DNA of 64,000 nucleotides, taken from contig BSBM01001138.1 of NCBI GenBank assembly GCA_027924585.1, positions 9,534,001 to 9,598,000 of the forward strand, written 5' to 3'. The DNA comes from Larix kaempferi (taxonomy: Eukaryota; Streptophyta; Pinopsida; Pinales; Pinaceae). The notes below the pieces were generated by a model that was not told the DNA's origin, made no database searches, and saw only the letters and a program-made list of their open reading frames with translations. Shown piece by piece: positions 34,960-46,624 of the stretch (position 1 is its first letter; each line of letters starts with the position of its first letter). The translations under genes and the position numbers were made by a program.

Positions 34960-36045
34960 GTCTACACTCATCACCCGCCATGGAGGTAAGATAATACTAT
35001 ATAACTTAGCTAAGAAATGGTTAATCATAATGAACCCCTCATATATGTATATATAATTAATCATGTTCAAGTATATGAGTTTTATTTAAATTGATTTAGT
35101 ATGATTTACTTTAAATGAACTTATAATATGATTATTGTTTTCATATTAATATTATTAGAAAATTAGATTGATCAAATTTAAAACTCTATCTTAAAAGCTT
35201 AAAAATTATTTTATTCTCAAACTTGATATCATTCTCAATATAAAAAATATCAAAATAACAATACAACTTCCAAAAATAATAATACTTATTTTAATTTAGT
35301 AATAATGTTTATATATATTATTTTCTAATTAAATAGTGATATTTACAAATAACTAATTTAATAATGTGATAGTTAGTATTAGCAAAATGAATTATTGGAT
35401 TTGAAGGAAAATTAATTAAATACATAATTGTTTTTCTAAAATTAGGTAAATAAGTATTCAAAGGACAATTTTATAACAATGTAAAAGTATTTGAGCTATG
35501 CACTTTTTAAAATCCATACTCTTGTATGTATATAATTTATATTAACATTAACAGATATTTATATATTCTTAAAGAGCACTGAGGTCTTTTTATTTATATT
35601 ATACCCTTTTAATAACATTTTTAGTTGATAACTTAAATTTTATAAATTTTTTAAAAAGTGTTACATATTGAATACCTTTAATCGTAAGTATTCACAATAC
35701 AATATGTTATTTTTTGACATGTATTATGTAGTTAGTCATAAATATATATAAATAATACATTGTTATAAATTTCAAATGTTTAATTAAACTATTTTAACTT
35801 TTACTTTTAAACTATATATAATTATTAATTAATTTATTTTTAAATTATTATAAAAATTATTTTAAAAAACAGATAAATAAATTTGCTACTAAAAGGAAAA
35901 TATAAACATAAAGCATTACCTCATCATATAATACATTCAATTAATCAATAAAAAATTTGAAATTAAAACTTTTTCAATGATATATTTAAAGGTAAGTAAT
36001 GTCTTGCTTGCCAACTAGGAAATTAATAAATAAGATTATAATATT
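34960..36045. other. AT-rich non-coding stretch
   Basis: Long A/T runs, no gene and no clear repeats. It ends where L1 RT homology begins. Confidence 0.5.
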
Positions 36046-36049
36046 TATA

Positions 36050-37003
36050 GGTAAGGCATTATTACATAATATCATAATTTATGATGCAGTGGGTATTACG
36101 CAGGAAGTGTTACATTCAGTAAAATGTAGAAAGAAAAAAGCTATTCTTCTTAAGATGGACTTAGAGAAAGCATATGATAGGGTTAATTGGGATTTCCTCC
36201 GGGTAGTTCTGATTCAAATTGGGGTTCTAGCTTTGGCTATCAAATGGATCATGACTTGTGTGGATACTATTAATATTGCAGTACTTGTGAATGGGGCTCC
36301 TACATCATTCTTTAGCTGTTCCAGGGGCATTCACCAAGGATGTTCTCTATCACCATTGTTGTTTCTCCTGGTGATCGAGGGGCTGAGTAGATTGATTATT
36401 CAGGCTAAAATTGAGGGTAAAATTTTTGGTATTAAAATTACTAAGGATCTATATATCACACATGTTTTGTTCGTGGACGATGTGCTATTAGATGGCTTAG
36501 ATTCACTATTGGAATGGAGACATTTTTAGGAGGTCATCTCTGTTTTCTGCAAGGCCTCGGGAATGTGTGTAAGTATGAGAAAATCCTATTTATTTGGTAA
36601 TCTTATTGATGAGGATCGGGTTTTGGAAGTACAATCCTTGTTGCCTTATAAGTTTTATGGTATTAATGAAGGATTTACCTATCTCGGCTTCCATCTTAAG
36701 CCAAATGGATATTTAATAAAAGACTGGGACTGGCTTCTTAAAAAGTTTGAGAACAGGATTTCCAACTGGACGTATCGGTTACTTTCAATTGGAGGCACAT
36801 TAACCTTGGTGAAGTCAGTGTTGATGGGTACCCCGGTGTATTGGTTCTCGTTATTGCCTATTCCCTGTTCTGTGATTAATTATCTGAGAAGGCTTATGTT
36901 TAACTTCTTATGGTCGGGAGGTCTCTATAAGAACAGCCTGGTGATGATAGGATGGGAGAAAATTTCTTTACCTTTGGAAGCTGGCGGTTGGGGAGTCTTT
37001 CCT
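36050..37003 (+). pseudogene. Old L1-type RT fragment
   Basis: Encodes RT from just before IIYDAVGITQEVLHS through LLKMDLEKAYDRVNWDFLRV, the SRGIHQGCSLSPLLFLLVIE block and the FVDD box, to FLWSGGLYKNSLVMIGWEKI. A TAG at 36527-36529 lies in an otherwise continuous frame. It parallels residues about 560-850 of the intact ORF2 downstream at roughly 60% identity, so it is a related but older subfamily. It stops at about 37003 after GGWG, where sequence of the second L1 begins. Confidence 0.85.
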
Positions 37004-37004
37004 G

Positions 37005-37195
37005 CGACGGATTCCAGGGTTTTACCTTTACCTTCAAAGTTTCAAAATGTGACGATCAGGAAAACCAGGAGAAAGAAAAAAGACCCTGATCCTGATACTA
37101 CAGGGATTGATGTAGTCGGCACTGTTGTAGGGGAGTCTTCGTCTGGCAAAGAGATGGGTCTTAGAGCACAGATACCCATTATTGACATTTCCTAA
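37005..37195 (+). CDS. L1 ORF1, C-terminal remnant
   Basis: About 63 codons, basic then acidic (VTIRKTRRKKKDPDPDTTG), ending AQIPIIDIS. The stop TAA overlaps the ORF2 start as TAATG (37193-37197). That arrangement suggests ORF2 is translated by termination-reinitiation, or simply marks the native ORF1/ORF2 boundary. The frame is open back into the older L1 fragment by chance, giving an apparent chimeric ORF of 210 codons. Confidence 0.6.
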
Positions 37196-40100
37196 TGTCT
37201 TTTATCTCTTTGAATGTGCGTGGGTTGGGTGGGGTTTTGAGGGCTAGGGCCCTATCCAACCTTTTTCAAACTACTAGACCTGGTGTAGTGTTGTTACAAG
37301 AAACAATGTGTTCGGCGGTTGACGCTGTGTCAAAATTGGGGAATATTTTACCTTGCTGGGAGGTTTCTGCTGTTGATGCATCGGGTCTCTCGGGAGGTTT
37401 AGCTGTAGCATGGAATCCGTTGTTATACTCCTTCCTTTCTTTCAAGACTGATTGGGGGATACTGTTGAAAGGACATTGTATTGGTCTGAATCTTAGTTTT
37501 TCAGTCTTCAATTGTTATGCTCCCTACATAAATCGACTGGTTTTTTGGGACTCCCTTTCAGATTCCGGTATTTTGCAAGATGAAAACCTCATTTTCGTTG
37601 GAGACCTTAACTTCACCCTATATCCTTCGGAAATTTGGGGGAAAAGGGCCAGACTTGATCCCCTGGCGGATTATTTCAACAGATATCTTTTGAAGCATGA
37701 ACTGATTGATATTGTGCCTACAGATATGAGTCCATCCTGGAGCAATGGTAGGGGAGGGGATGAAGGCGTTCACAAGAGATTGGATAGGTTTTTGTTAAAG
37801 GCTTCTTTGTGTGGAAAATTCCAAAGATATCGGGCTTGGACTCATGGGTTTAAGGTATCTGATCACTGGCCCATCCTTTTTCAGTTTGATGATTATGGAT
37901 TTAATTCACATTTTCCGTTCAAATTCAACCATTCATGGTTGAAGGAGGATGATTTCTGCAATCTGGTTAAAGATTTTTGGTTGAGAGATGTTGGCGAGGG
38001 AGAAAATCCATTGGATTTTTTCTGTAATAAAATGAGAAGACTCAAACGTTTGGTTAAAGACTGGATTAAAAAGAAAAAGGATGCTGATAAGAAGGATCTC
38101 ATCCTTATCGAAGACAATATTCATAAGATCCATTCTGAGAATTACTTGGGAAAGCTGAGACAGGATGAATTTGAGGTGGTGAAACAGCTTGAGCAACAAC
38201 GGGCTGATATTCTGCTTAGGGAGGAGAAGGAATGGCGTTTAAAAAGCAGGGCATTGTGGTTAAATTATGGTGATCAGAATACAAAGTTTTTTCATTCGTA
38301 TGCTACAGCCTGTCGCAATATGAATGCTATTTGGGATCTGAAGGATGCTGAAGGAAATTTATGTACTGGTGATGAAGATTTAAAATCGGCAGCTTATAAA
38401 CACTTTGAAAATATCTATAAAGAAGAGGGCAACAGTGATTTGAGGGAGCAATTGAAAATTGCTGATCTCTTCCCCATATTTTTTGATGATGTGGATGCTG
38501 CTGCTCTTGCCAGGGAAGTTACACTTGAGGAGGTGGAACACACTTTGAAGTTGTTTGCTGGTGAAAAAAGTCCCGGACCTGATGGGTGGCCGGTGGAAGT
38601 TTACACACATTTCTTTGATATCATGGGCCATGATCTTCTGCATTTGGTAGAATATACAAGGTTGAGGGGTTTCACTTCAGGTGCATTAAATTCTTCATTT
38701 GTTAACCTTATACCGAAGAAAGGCAAGCCGGAACACTTTGGAGACTATAGGCCTATTGCCTTGTGCAACTTGGCTTATAAATTGGTCTCAAAGATCATTG
38801 CTCAAAGAATTAAAGAGGCCCTCTCTGAGCATATAACTGCAGAACAATTTGGATTCTTACATAATAGGCAGATCCATGATGCCATTGGGGCTTCACAGGA
38901 ACTGATCCATTCTATCAAAAGCAGAAGAATTAGTGCTTTGTTGTTAAAGCTTGACCTGGAAAAGGCTTATGATAGGGTGAACTGGACTTTCTTGAGACTT
39001 ATCCTGATCCAAATTGGAATGCCACCTCTTGTTATAAATTGGATCATGTCTTGCATTTCATCTGCCAGCATAGCCATCTTAATCAATGGATCTCCTTCTT
39101 CCTTCTTTAAATGCACCAGAGGCATTCGACAAGGATGCCCACTGTCTCCTTTATTGTTTTTATTGATTGTGGATGCTCTCAGCAGAATGTTAAAATTTGC
39201 AAAACAGGAGGGATTACTGAAAGGTGTAGATTTGGGCTTGGACTGTCTCATTTCTCACTTAATCTTTGTGGATGATATTCTCTTGGCTGGATTGGCTACG
39301 GATGCGGAATGGAGAGTTTTTCGAAACATCTTGGATTGTTTCTGCAGAATTTCGGGTATGAAGATTAGTGTTTCCAAGTCTTGTTTCTATTACCAGAATG
39401 TGGATCCTGATATAAGACTTGGTATTTCGAATATTCTGCCTTATAAGTTCTCTCCTTTAGAGGATGGTCTTATGTATTTGGGGTTCTTTTTAAGACCTAA
39501 TAATTATCAGATCAAGGATTGGTGGTGGCTGGTGCGGAAATTTGAGAACAGAATCACACATTGGTCTAATAGATTGCTCTCGGTGGGGGGTAGAATTATT
39601 CTGATTAAGGCCGTACTTCTTGGACTCCCGGTTTATTGGCTATCTCTCCTTGAAATACCCAAATTTATTCTTAATGTCATCAGGAAATTGATTTTCAACT
39701 TCCTGTGGAGTGGGAGTCTTGACAGAGCTTCTTTAGCTATGACTGGATGGGAAACGATATCCAGACCGGAGGTATTTGGAGGCTGGGGTATAAAGGATAT
39801 CTTTGTTTTTAGCAAGGCACTTAGGGTAAAAAGTCTTTGGAGATGTATTTTCAATCAAAATCTCTGGTCCAGGATTTCCTTTGCAAAATACATAAACTTG
39901 AATCCAGTGGAATGGATAAGACGTGGAATGCCACTGTGTTCGGGTTGCTCACCCTTATGGCGCGGGTTGATGAAAACTTCAGAATGGATTCTTTGTGATA
40001 TCAGATGGCTTGTCGGCAACGGAAAGACTGTCAGGATAGGTATTGATGATATTTTGGGCATATTAGATCCTGTTAAACTAAATAACATGATTCTGGATTA

Positions 40101-41301
40101 TCTGAAATTCTATGGTATCTGCACACTGGATCGTATTCGTGATAACCCTGGGCAGAGGTGGCTCCTGTCTTCGGATTTGGGTCTTTATAATGATGATGCC
40201 AGATCCTGGGATAACTTTATTAAAACTTTGGAAGCAGCTGGTATCATCCTGGCACAGCATGATGATAAATTGGTGTGGATCGGGAATAAGAAGTCTGGTA
40301 TAGTTACAGCCAAATGTGCATATGACAGGATGATGCAGGAGATTTGTATCTATCCACAACACTGGTGGTATAGGAAAATTTGGAAGTGGAATTTGGCACT
40401 GAAACATAAAGTATTTTTGTGGCATGCTCTCCAGGGTACTTTGAAGACTTGGGACAACCTTTCAAGACGAGGCTGGATGGGTCCTAGTTGGTGTATTTTA
40501 TGCAAGAATAATTCAGAAACTATTAATCATCTTTTCCTCCATTGCTCGTTTGGCCTGAAAGTCTGGGATTTTTGCAGAACAAAGCTCACTCTTACTAAAG
40601 TTTGGGGGAAAACAAACTTTGGGGAAGAATTGCTATGCTGGTATCGAGAAACCATTGACTCCATACAAGTTCCGGTGTTCATTTCTTGGGCACTCTGGTA
40701 TTACCGAAATCTCTGTACTTTTCAAGATAAAAATCCAGATGTTGTGGCTTGTGGGATCACTGTCCTGAATATGGTAAAACTCTATTCTGAACATTCCACA
40801 CCTGCTGTGGTCAGAAGGATTGAACCTTTTTCTTTTATTGTTAACAGACCCATTTGCTTTTTTGATGGAGCTGCACAGGATGGGCTGTGTGCAGCTGGAG
40901 GAGTAATATATTTAAATGAGGATCACTACTTTACTCTTTGGCTTAACTGTGGTCGAGGTAGTAATATGAAAGCTGAACTTTTAGCTCTCTGGATGGTTCT
41001 GAGATGTGCCAATATTTTTGGACTGGTTAATCTTTTGGTATTTGGTGACTCAAGAGTCACCATAAAATGGGCCTCAAAGGAATCTGATATAAATGTTTTG
41101 GCTCTTTCCCATTGGTGCAAACGTGTCAGAATGGAGATCGATGAGCAGGATAGCATTAACTTTTCACATATATACAGGGAACATAATGGAATGGCTGATG
41201 AATTATCAAAAAAAGCTTTAACAGGTGTCGAAGGATACGTATCCTGGGAGGAGTGGATGGACTCCAATATACAGGACCGTGGTGAATATTATATTTTCTA
41301 A
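37195..41301 (+). CDS. L1 ORF2 protein: endonuclease, reverse transcriptase, zf-RVT, RNase H
   Basis: 1368 codons without interruption. The AP-type endonuclease is residues 1 to about 230 (LLQET at 33-37, FVGDLN near 135, RLDRF near 200, SDHWP near 221). The RT spans about 450-760 (SPGPDGWPVEVY, LIPKKGKPEHFGDYRPIAL, LLLKLDLEKAYDRVNW, RGIRQGCPLSPLLF, catalytic FVDD at 691-694). A zf-RVT Cys/His segment lies near 1060-1120 (WCILC, then INHLFLHC). The RNase H from about 1220 starts CFFDGAA with Asp 1224 and has the later Glu (MKAELLAL), Asp (FGDSRV) and His/Asp (EHNGMADELS). All catalytic positions I can judge are present. It nicks target DNA and primes cDNA synthesis on the L1 RNA. Intactness suggests recent activity. 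Confidence 0.95.
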   Translation: MSFISLNVRGLGGVLRARALSNLFQTTRPGVVLLQETMCSAVDAVSKLGNILPCWEVSAVDASGLSGGLAVAWNPLLYSFLSFKTDWGILLKGHCIGLNLSFSVFNCYAPYINRLVFWDSLSDSGILQDENLIFVGDLNFTLYPSEIWGKRARLDPLADYFNRYLLKHELIDIVPTDMSPSWSNGRGGDEGVHKRLDRFLLKASLCGKFQRYRAWTHGFKVSDHWPILFQFDDYGFNSHFPFKFNHSWLKEDDFCNLVKDFWLRDVGEGENPLDFFCNKMRRLKRLVKDWIKKKKDADKKDLILIEDNIHKIHSENYLGKLRQDEFEVVKQLEQQRADILLREEKEWRLKSRALWLNYGDQNTKFFHSYATACRNMNAIWDLKDAEGNLCTGDEDLKSAAYKHFENIYKEEGNSDLREQLKIADLFPIFFDDVDAAALAREVTLEEVEHTLKLFAGEKSPGPDGWPVEVYTHFFDIMGHDLLHLVEYTRLRGFTSGALNSSFVNLIPKKGKPEHFGDYRPIALCNLAYKLVSKIIAQRIKEALSEHITAEQFGFLHNRQIHDAIGASQELIHSIKSRRISALLLKLDLEKAYDRVNWTFLRLILIQIGMPPLVINWIMSCISSASIAILINGSPSSFFKCTRGIRQGCPLSPLLFLLIVDALSRMLKFAKQEGLLKGVDLGLDCLISHLIFVDDILLAGLATDAEWRVFRNILDCFCRISGMKISVSKSCFYYQNVDPDIRLGISNILPYKFSPLEDGLMYLGFFLRPNNYQIKDWWWLVRKFENRITHWSNRLLSVGGRIILIKAVLLGLPVYWLSLLEIPKFILNVIRKLIFNFLWSGSLDRASLAMTGWETISRPEVFGGWGIKDIFVFSKALRVKSLWRCIFNQNLWSRISFAKYINLNPVEWIRRGMPLCSGCSPLWRGLMKTSEWILCDIRWLVGNGKTVRIGIDDILGILDPVKLNNMILDYLKFYGICTLDRIRDNPGQRWLLSSDLGLYNDDARSWDNFIKTLEAAGIILAQHDDKLVWIGNKKSGIVTAKCAYDRMMQEICIYPQHWWYRKIWKWNLALKHKVFLWHALQGTLKTWDNLSRRGWMGPSWCILCKNNSETINHLFLHCSFGLKVWDFCRTKLTLTKVWGKTNFGEELLCWYRETIDSIQVPVFISWALWYYRNLCTFQDKNPDVVACGITVLNMVKLYSEHSTPAVVRRIEPFSFIVNRPICFFDGAAQDGLCAAGGVIYLNEDHYFTLWLNCGRGSNMKAELLALWMVLRCANIFGLVNLLVFGDSRVTIKWASKESDINVLALSHWCKRVRMEIDEQDSINFSHIYREHNGMADELSKKALTGVEGYVSWEEWMDSNIQDRGEYYIF

Positions 41302-44300
41302 ATGTATTTTGTAATATCTTTTTTGCGGGCTTATACAGTCTTCTGAACTGTAGAGATATGAGTCTAGCTGATACATTCTATGCTATATATTTTTTGATGT
41401 AAATAGGAATGATTATGGTCCTATCTCAAGCTCATACAGAATGTACCTCTACTTTTTAGAGGAGGCGAATTATGCAGAATGTAACCACTCTTTAGAGGAG
41501 GTGAAATATCTTTGTACTATTTGATTCGATGAATAACAATAGTACGTTTTTTTTCGGCTGAAAAAAAATATATTTGCTCTTTATATATATATATATACTT
41601 GTTATTTTTATAATATTTTTAATTAATGCAATATATTTGACTTACTTTTTATCAACATGTAAGATAGAATTGTTTATTATTATTTATACTTATTTTTATT
41701 TTTACAAAATATATTTTTAAAATATTAGACAACTTGAAATTTATGATAATAAACATTTAGTTTATATATATATATATTTTGACATAATATATTCTTTAAA
41801 ATGGTAAATATACACACCTATTTATTATACTTTAGTTTGGTTATATAAATATCATATTTAAAATATTTAGAATTTTAACATCACGTTAAGTGCAAGTAAT
41901 CTTAATGCTAAGTGCAAGTAATCTTAATGCAGGGACGAGCTGCTTTGCTTTTTCTCTTGTTTATTGATTGTATAATATTTCTTAATTATTTAAAAAGAAA
42001 ATGTGATAAAACATCAATACTTGCTATCAATATTAAATTAGAATGACATATGTGATAAGACCCCAATACTTGCTATAATAACATTTTATTGACAAAAATA
42101 AATGCTCTTAATGATATAAATTAGTCTTATCAAAACAATTTAGACAATCACGGATTAAATAAAAAGATATAAATTCATTTTTATTTATTTAAATGATTGA
42201 AAACAAATATAAAATTTTTACAATATTACAAAAATTTAAGAAATAAACTTCGATTTTTATATACTTCACAAAATAAGAAATAAAACTGAAACATATAATT
42301 TCACCTAAGCAAATACTAACAAAGAATACAAACATCACTATAAACAACCACATAAATTCCAACTATACATATTATCTATATCAATATTCATAACATTCCA
42401 CCCTCCATCATTCTTTATCACATATCCCTAAACCATGCTTAATCACTAATGCAATAAATGAACCAACATACGTGTAAACCTACATTTGCAAAATGTGACT
42501 ATATGTGATGCCATTTATCCATGTTACGATGACCTTATATGCCATTTATCCATGTTACGAAGACCTTATACTAACCTTTCCATCCACCCGATTATTTTCA
42601 TAACATGAATTCCAACGAGAACTCTTGCATGCCATGACATAACCTTAGCATCACATGAGTGGTTGTATCCTTTGTTCATAACCACTGCGCTACCTTACAA
42701 CATGCATGTAAGGTAAACCATATAATTGTTGGATCATTACCAAAAAAAATTACCAAAAAAATTAAACATTAATATGCCCAATGAGTATTTAAGAAACACT
42801 ATGGTGGGTCTTAAACATTTACATTTAATAACATACATGTAATACTTAACTTGTTTTAAAAGGTCATGCCTTTCAAGATGTATCAAGTCTAATGCCAGTA
42901 TAATGCCATCACCTATGAGTTGTTGTACGAGGTTATACTAGTAACATCAACCTGCTATTAATTCTATATAACTGAATTCCATAAAATTCAATCACATCGT
43001 TGCACAAAGCCAAGTGAAGAGTATGCATTACATAACTAATTAATTTTGATTATCCTTGTATTGTGCAGACTAAGGTGATCAAATAGAAACATGTTTTCAT
43101 ACACACTTAACGAAACAAGATATGTTTACTTAATGGGACCTGCCTTTACCTCTAGTCAAGTTGGTGTGTAGGATGTAAGACAAAGTGGTGAGATAGTTTG
43201 GTGTGTAGGATGTAAGACAAAGTGGCGAGATAGTTTGTAATTTAGGCTTGCAATCCTTTGCAAGTATTTTTCTTGGGCCAAAATTTGGGTCAACACCTTT
43301 GGCTTTAGTAGTAGAAGCATTTATCATGCCCGGTGGAGGTAATTATGTTTCTAACTTCAATGGTGGATGAACCACTTTATGGCAGTTATATCTGATCATA
43401 TGTATATATTTGACTCATGCAATGTATATTTGACATATTTATTTCATTTTTATTTTTGATTTAATATTTTTATTTCACACATACATAGATTATACATAGA
43501 TTAATTTTGATGTTATTGTTCATATATATGTTCCATTTTTATATCATGTTGTTATGTTGTTTTCTTTATGAAATAGTATATTGTTTGTCTATTAATGATT
43601 TTTTCTATTTTTAAATTAAATTTGAGATGTATCACTCATTCAAATTTGAGATGGAATATTTGACATATTTGATATGTATATTTGACATATATATTGATTT
43701 TAAGACTAGCGTTCATGTATATTATGCATTTTCATGTCAACTTGATGTTGATGTTGTTTATAAAATGTGTTGCGTATGTCAATGATTAATATCATTATTG
43801 ATTTCTCTATTTCGAAATCAAATTTGAGATGTATCGATCATTTAAATTAGAGTTGCATCATATAATGTTTAACTATTGCGAGTACTGAAGTTTATTTTCA
43901 TACCCCTCTTTGTTGTAATCATCGAAGTTTGCTTGATCTTGAAAACAATGAATGCCATGACAATGCTGTGATTACTGAAAATGTATTCTTACTCTTAATT
44001 GATTTTAATTACTTAATAGTTTTTAATTCCAATCTCTTAATTAATTTAGTAACAATATTTTGAATTTAATTAAAATTTCGATTTCATTAAAATAAATTGT
44101 TTCATTTGGGAATTATTTGACTAAATAATATTCATATTCAATCAACCCTTCCATACAATCACTGCAGAAAACTAGATAAATAAACACATTACACATTAAC
44201 TTGATTTTCAAGCATCTAAAATGGTTTAAAAATTTATCAAAATTATTCTTAGCTATAACCTTAAAAACAATTATTTGTAATCTTTAATGAAATATATCAA

Positions 44301-44890
44301 TGTAACTCTAGCAATCATCACCGTAATCATTTATCATCATCACTCACCATCAACATAAAAAAAAAAAAAAAAAATAGCACAATATGTGTAAAACGTGAAG
44401 CTTAAACAATTCATCATACATGTCGAAAGCAATGTAAATTTATTCAAATGTTTAACAAAAATGGCACATCATGCCTAATACAGATAATGACACCTTGAGT
44501 GAAACTAGAAAATGTCACATTAATGGCCATAATACAAAATGTCAACTTGTGGCTAAAGTATACAGATAATGACACCTTGAGTGAAACTAGAAAATGTCAC
44601 ATTAATGGCCATAATACAAAATGTCAACTCGTGGCTAAAGTAGACAAGATGTAGATGATGATAAAATGTGTCATCATCACCCAAATAAATGACATATAAG
44701 ACTGTATGAAATAAGAATATGGTTTTTTGAATTCTAACAAATAACTACAACCTTATTCATACTCAAAGGATTTAGCTTATAAAAAATGTCATTACTAACC
44801 TTTTTGGTCACATAGTCGCAATTAGAAATTTTGTACCAGTGATTGTAGTCAATCCTACTTAGTTTAATAGGGTTGAATGATGTTGTAAAA
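41302..44890. other. Non-coding AT-rich stretch with several small tandem duplications
   Basis: After the L1 tail no gene is seen. Tandem pairs: 22-bp unit at 41887-41930, 31-bp unit at 42508-42569, 37-bp unit at about 43161-43233, and 82-bp unit at 44481-44644. There is an A-run of about 19 near 44355. The 41931 context (GCAGGGACGAGCTGCTTTGC) echoes 22632 (GCAGGGATTAGCTGCTTTGC), so it may be the end of a shared repeat. Confidence 0.5.
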
Positions 44891-44895
44891 TACTT
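44878..44895. repeat. LINE target site duplication, left copy
   Basis: TGATGTTGTAAAATACTT, identical over 18 bases to 46630-46647. Confidence 0.92.
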
Positions 44896-45237
44896 TTTTT
44901 TTTTTACAGAAACGGCTGATGAGTATTATATATTAAAAAAGAGGTTCTTACAGAAAGTTTGGGAAGACTATACCCAACAAAAGGAGGGATGGACGCACCT
45001 CATAACCAATCTTTTAAGTTCATACATAGCTGAGATAACATAAGAAAATACTTCCTAGCAATGAAAATAAACAAACAGTTCTAATGCCGATAATTTAAGA
45101 TTAACATCATAATTGAGATGACTTATTGTTCATCTGACGAGCCTTGAGCTTGCTTCCTCTCCCGCATCCTCAGTGTCCATGCCCAGAATTGCCGCAGGGA
45201 TGTTGCTTTTGCTGGTCCTGACGCAGTCAACCTTCGC

Positions 45238-46275
45238 TTATACTATCCTTAAGCAGCTATGCACAACCTCTACTTTGCCAACCAGACCTTCATAATAATC
45301 CTTCATCTTGGAGCAATTGTTCCTAATATCAGAGTTTGAGATTTGAACAAAGGTGGCCTGGTGGGAGATTGACTTCTTCATATCCCCAAATTCCCCTCTC
45401 AGCCAATTCACTTGAGATTCAATGTCCTGCAGATGGGAGAGCACACCAGGTGAAGGACTGTCAGGTTCTTGTGGAGACTCTAGATTCACTACTCCCCCGA
45501 CTTCGCCATTCCGATTCCAAAAATTCCCAATGTTTAAATCGCCAGGGCTGCCACGAACTTGTTGCAGGGCGCCACCTTGAACAAGACAAGCACCTGCATC
45601 CACAAGTCTCCAATTCCTACTGTGATCCTACTCTGTGCCGAAATGAACACTGTTTGGAGCCGGCTTAAAGTTCTGACCCTGTCCTCCATCCAACGGAGTC
45701 CAATTCCTTCCCGTCTCCACATTTCTAGGGCATCCACGCCTAACTTGCTTGGACGGATTGCTGCTCCTCCCGTGAGCCTCCTTGCCGGTGTTGTCATGAC
45801 CCTGCACCACCTCCATATCCGAGAGGTATCTTTTCAGCCTAGTCTCCCCAGAGTTGAGTTGAATGCAGGCCTTGCAGTGCTTGCATTGCAGAGCCGGAAG
45901 GCAAAAGTTCCCTTCACCACAAGCCATATTGAAACAAACAGATGCAGAGTGGCAGAGATGGTGAAGCTGAGAGTGGAGAATGAGGGCTGGTTCGCCACCC
46001 TGGTCGAAGAAGTAGGGGCTGCATCCCCTAGCACCTGCCAGCATTGAAGTCTCGCATGCGAGACAGGTGGGGACAGATGGAGGATGCCGCCGAGAATGTA
46101 TTGGGGAGTCGGGCGAGGATCTAGGGCAGATCAGGTGGCAGAGGTGGGGTCTGAAATCCAAAGCGATGGCCCAATCCGGGTGAGGGTGAGAGTTAAGAGC
46201 TCCAAGGGGTTCAAGTTCACCCCTATGGGACCCAAACATTATAAAAAAAAAAATCATTTTTAACCAACATACCAC
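45238..46275 (-). CDS. ORF downstream of LINE RNase H, Cys-rich plus coiled coil, function unknown
   Basis: One frame of about 345 codons with a single TAG near 45628. The first part has a Cys/His cluster (HHLCHSASVCFNMACGEG, CLPALQCKHCKACIQ) that might bind zinc. The middle is basic and Gly-rich (SSNPSKQVRRGCPRN). The last part (HLQDIESQVNWLRGEFGDMK...) reads as a coiled coil. Cys cluster plus coiled coil is reminiscent of LINE ORF1 proteins, yet here it follows RNase H instead of preceding the endonuclease. It may be an element-specific third ORF, a transduced host 3' end, or chance opening. Confidence 0.4.
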
Positions 46276-46624
46276 AATTTAAACCCGCTCCAATGTTTGC
46301 CATGGCGTCTGCTTGATGGTTGTTTATTCTGAGAATGTGAAGGAGGGAAATGGATCTTATTCCTTTGAGCTTGTGAGAGAAATGAAAGTGGTACTTTGAA
46401 GCGGGCTTGCGAGAGTTATTAACTAAAGCCCTTGCTTCTTTGATCACTAAAAAAGAGTCGACAATAGAAACCAGCTCCTGCACGTTATTTTCTTTAGCTA
46501 TTTCAATACCTTTGATAAGGGCAAGCCACTCCACATCATTGTTGGTTCGCCTCCCAATCCCCCAAGCATAACTAGTCATCCTGCTTCCATCGGAGTCCAG
46601 AAGCACTCCCCCCGCACCTGCCAG
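46223..46624 (-). CDS. LINE RNase H domain, C-terminal part
   Basis: Reads GLAGAGGVLLDSDGSRMTSY at the truncated edge, then the Glu-bearing helix (NNDVEWLALIKGIEIAKENN), the Asp strand (ELVSIVDSFLVIKEARAL) and the closing HILRINNHQADAMANIGAG. These are the RNase H fold landmarks found at the end of plant LINE pol. The first catalytic Asp would lie just outside the truncated end. The stop at 46223 follows FFFYNVWVP. Confidence 0.8.
   Translation of the reverse strand: MAGAGGVLLDSDGSRMTSYAWGIGRRTNNDVEWLALIKGIEIAKENNVQELVSIVDSFLVIKEARALVNNSRKPASKYHFHFSHKLKGIRSISLLHILRINNHQADAMANIGAGLNCGMLVKNDFFFYNVWVP

Larger units (their letters stand above)
37005..41570 (+). mobile_element. 5'-truncated L1 retrotransposon with intact ORF2
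   Basis: Starts inside the last 60 or so codons of ORF1, then has full ORF2, a 270-bp 3' region and an A8 tail. The 3' region repeats a 38-bp unit twice (about 41437-41512, CAGAATGTA...TTTAGAGGAGG) and ends with T8 CGGCTG A8 (41547-41568), able to form a hairpin. No target duplication is evident, and the left end is fused to an older L1 fragment. Confidence 0.85.

Noticed and set aside
37266-41267. Minus-strand ORFs under L1 ORF2
   Set aside because: Shadows of the intact plus-strand ORF.
44481-44644. 82-bp near-perfect tandem pair considered as a CRISPR-like or regulatory array
   Set aside because: Only two copies, no spacers, plant nuclear context; a simple duplication.
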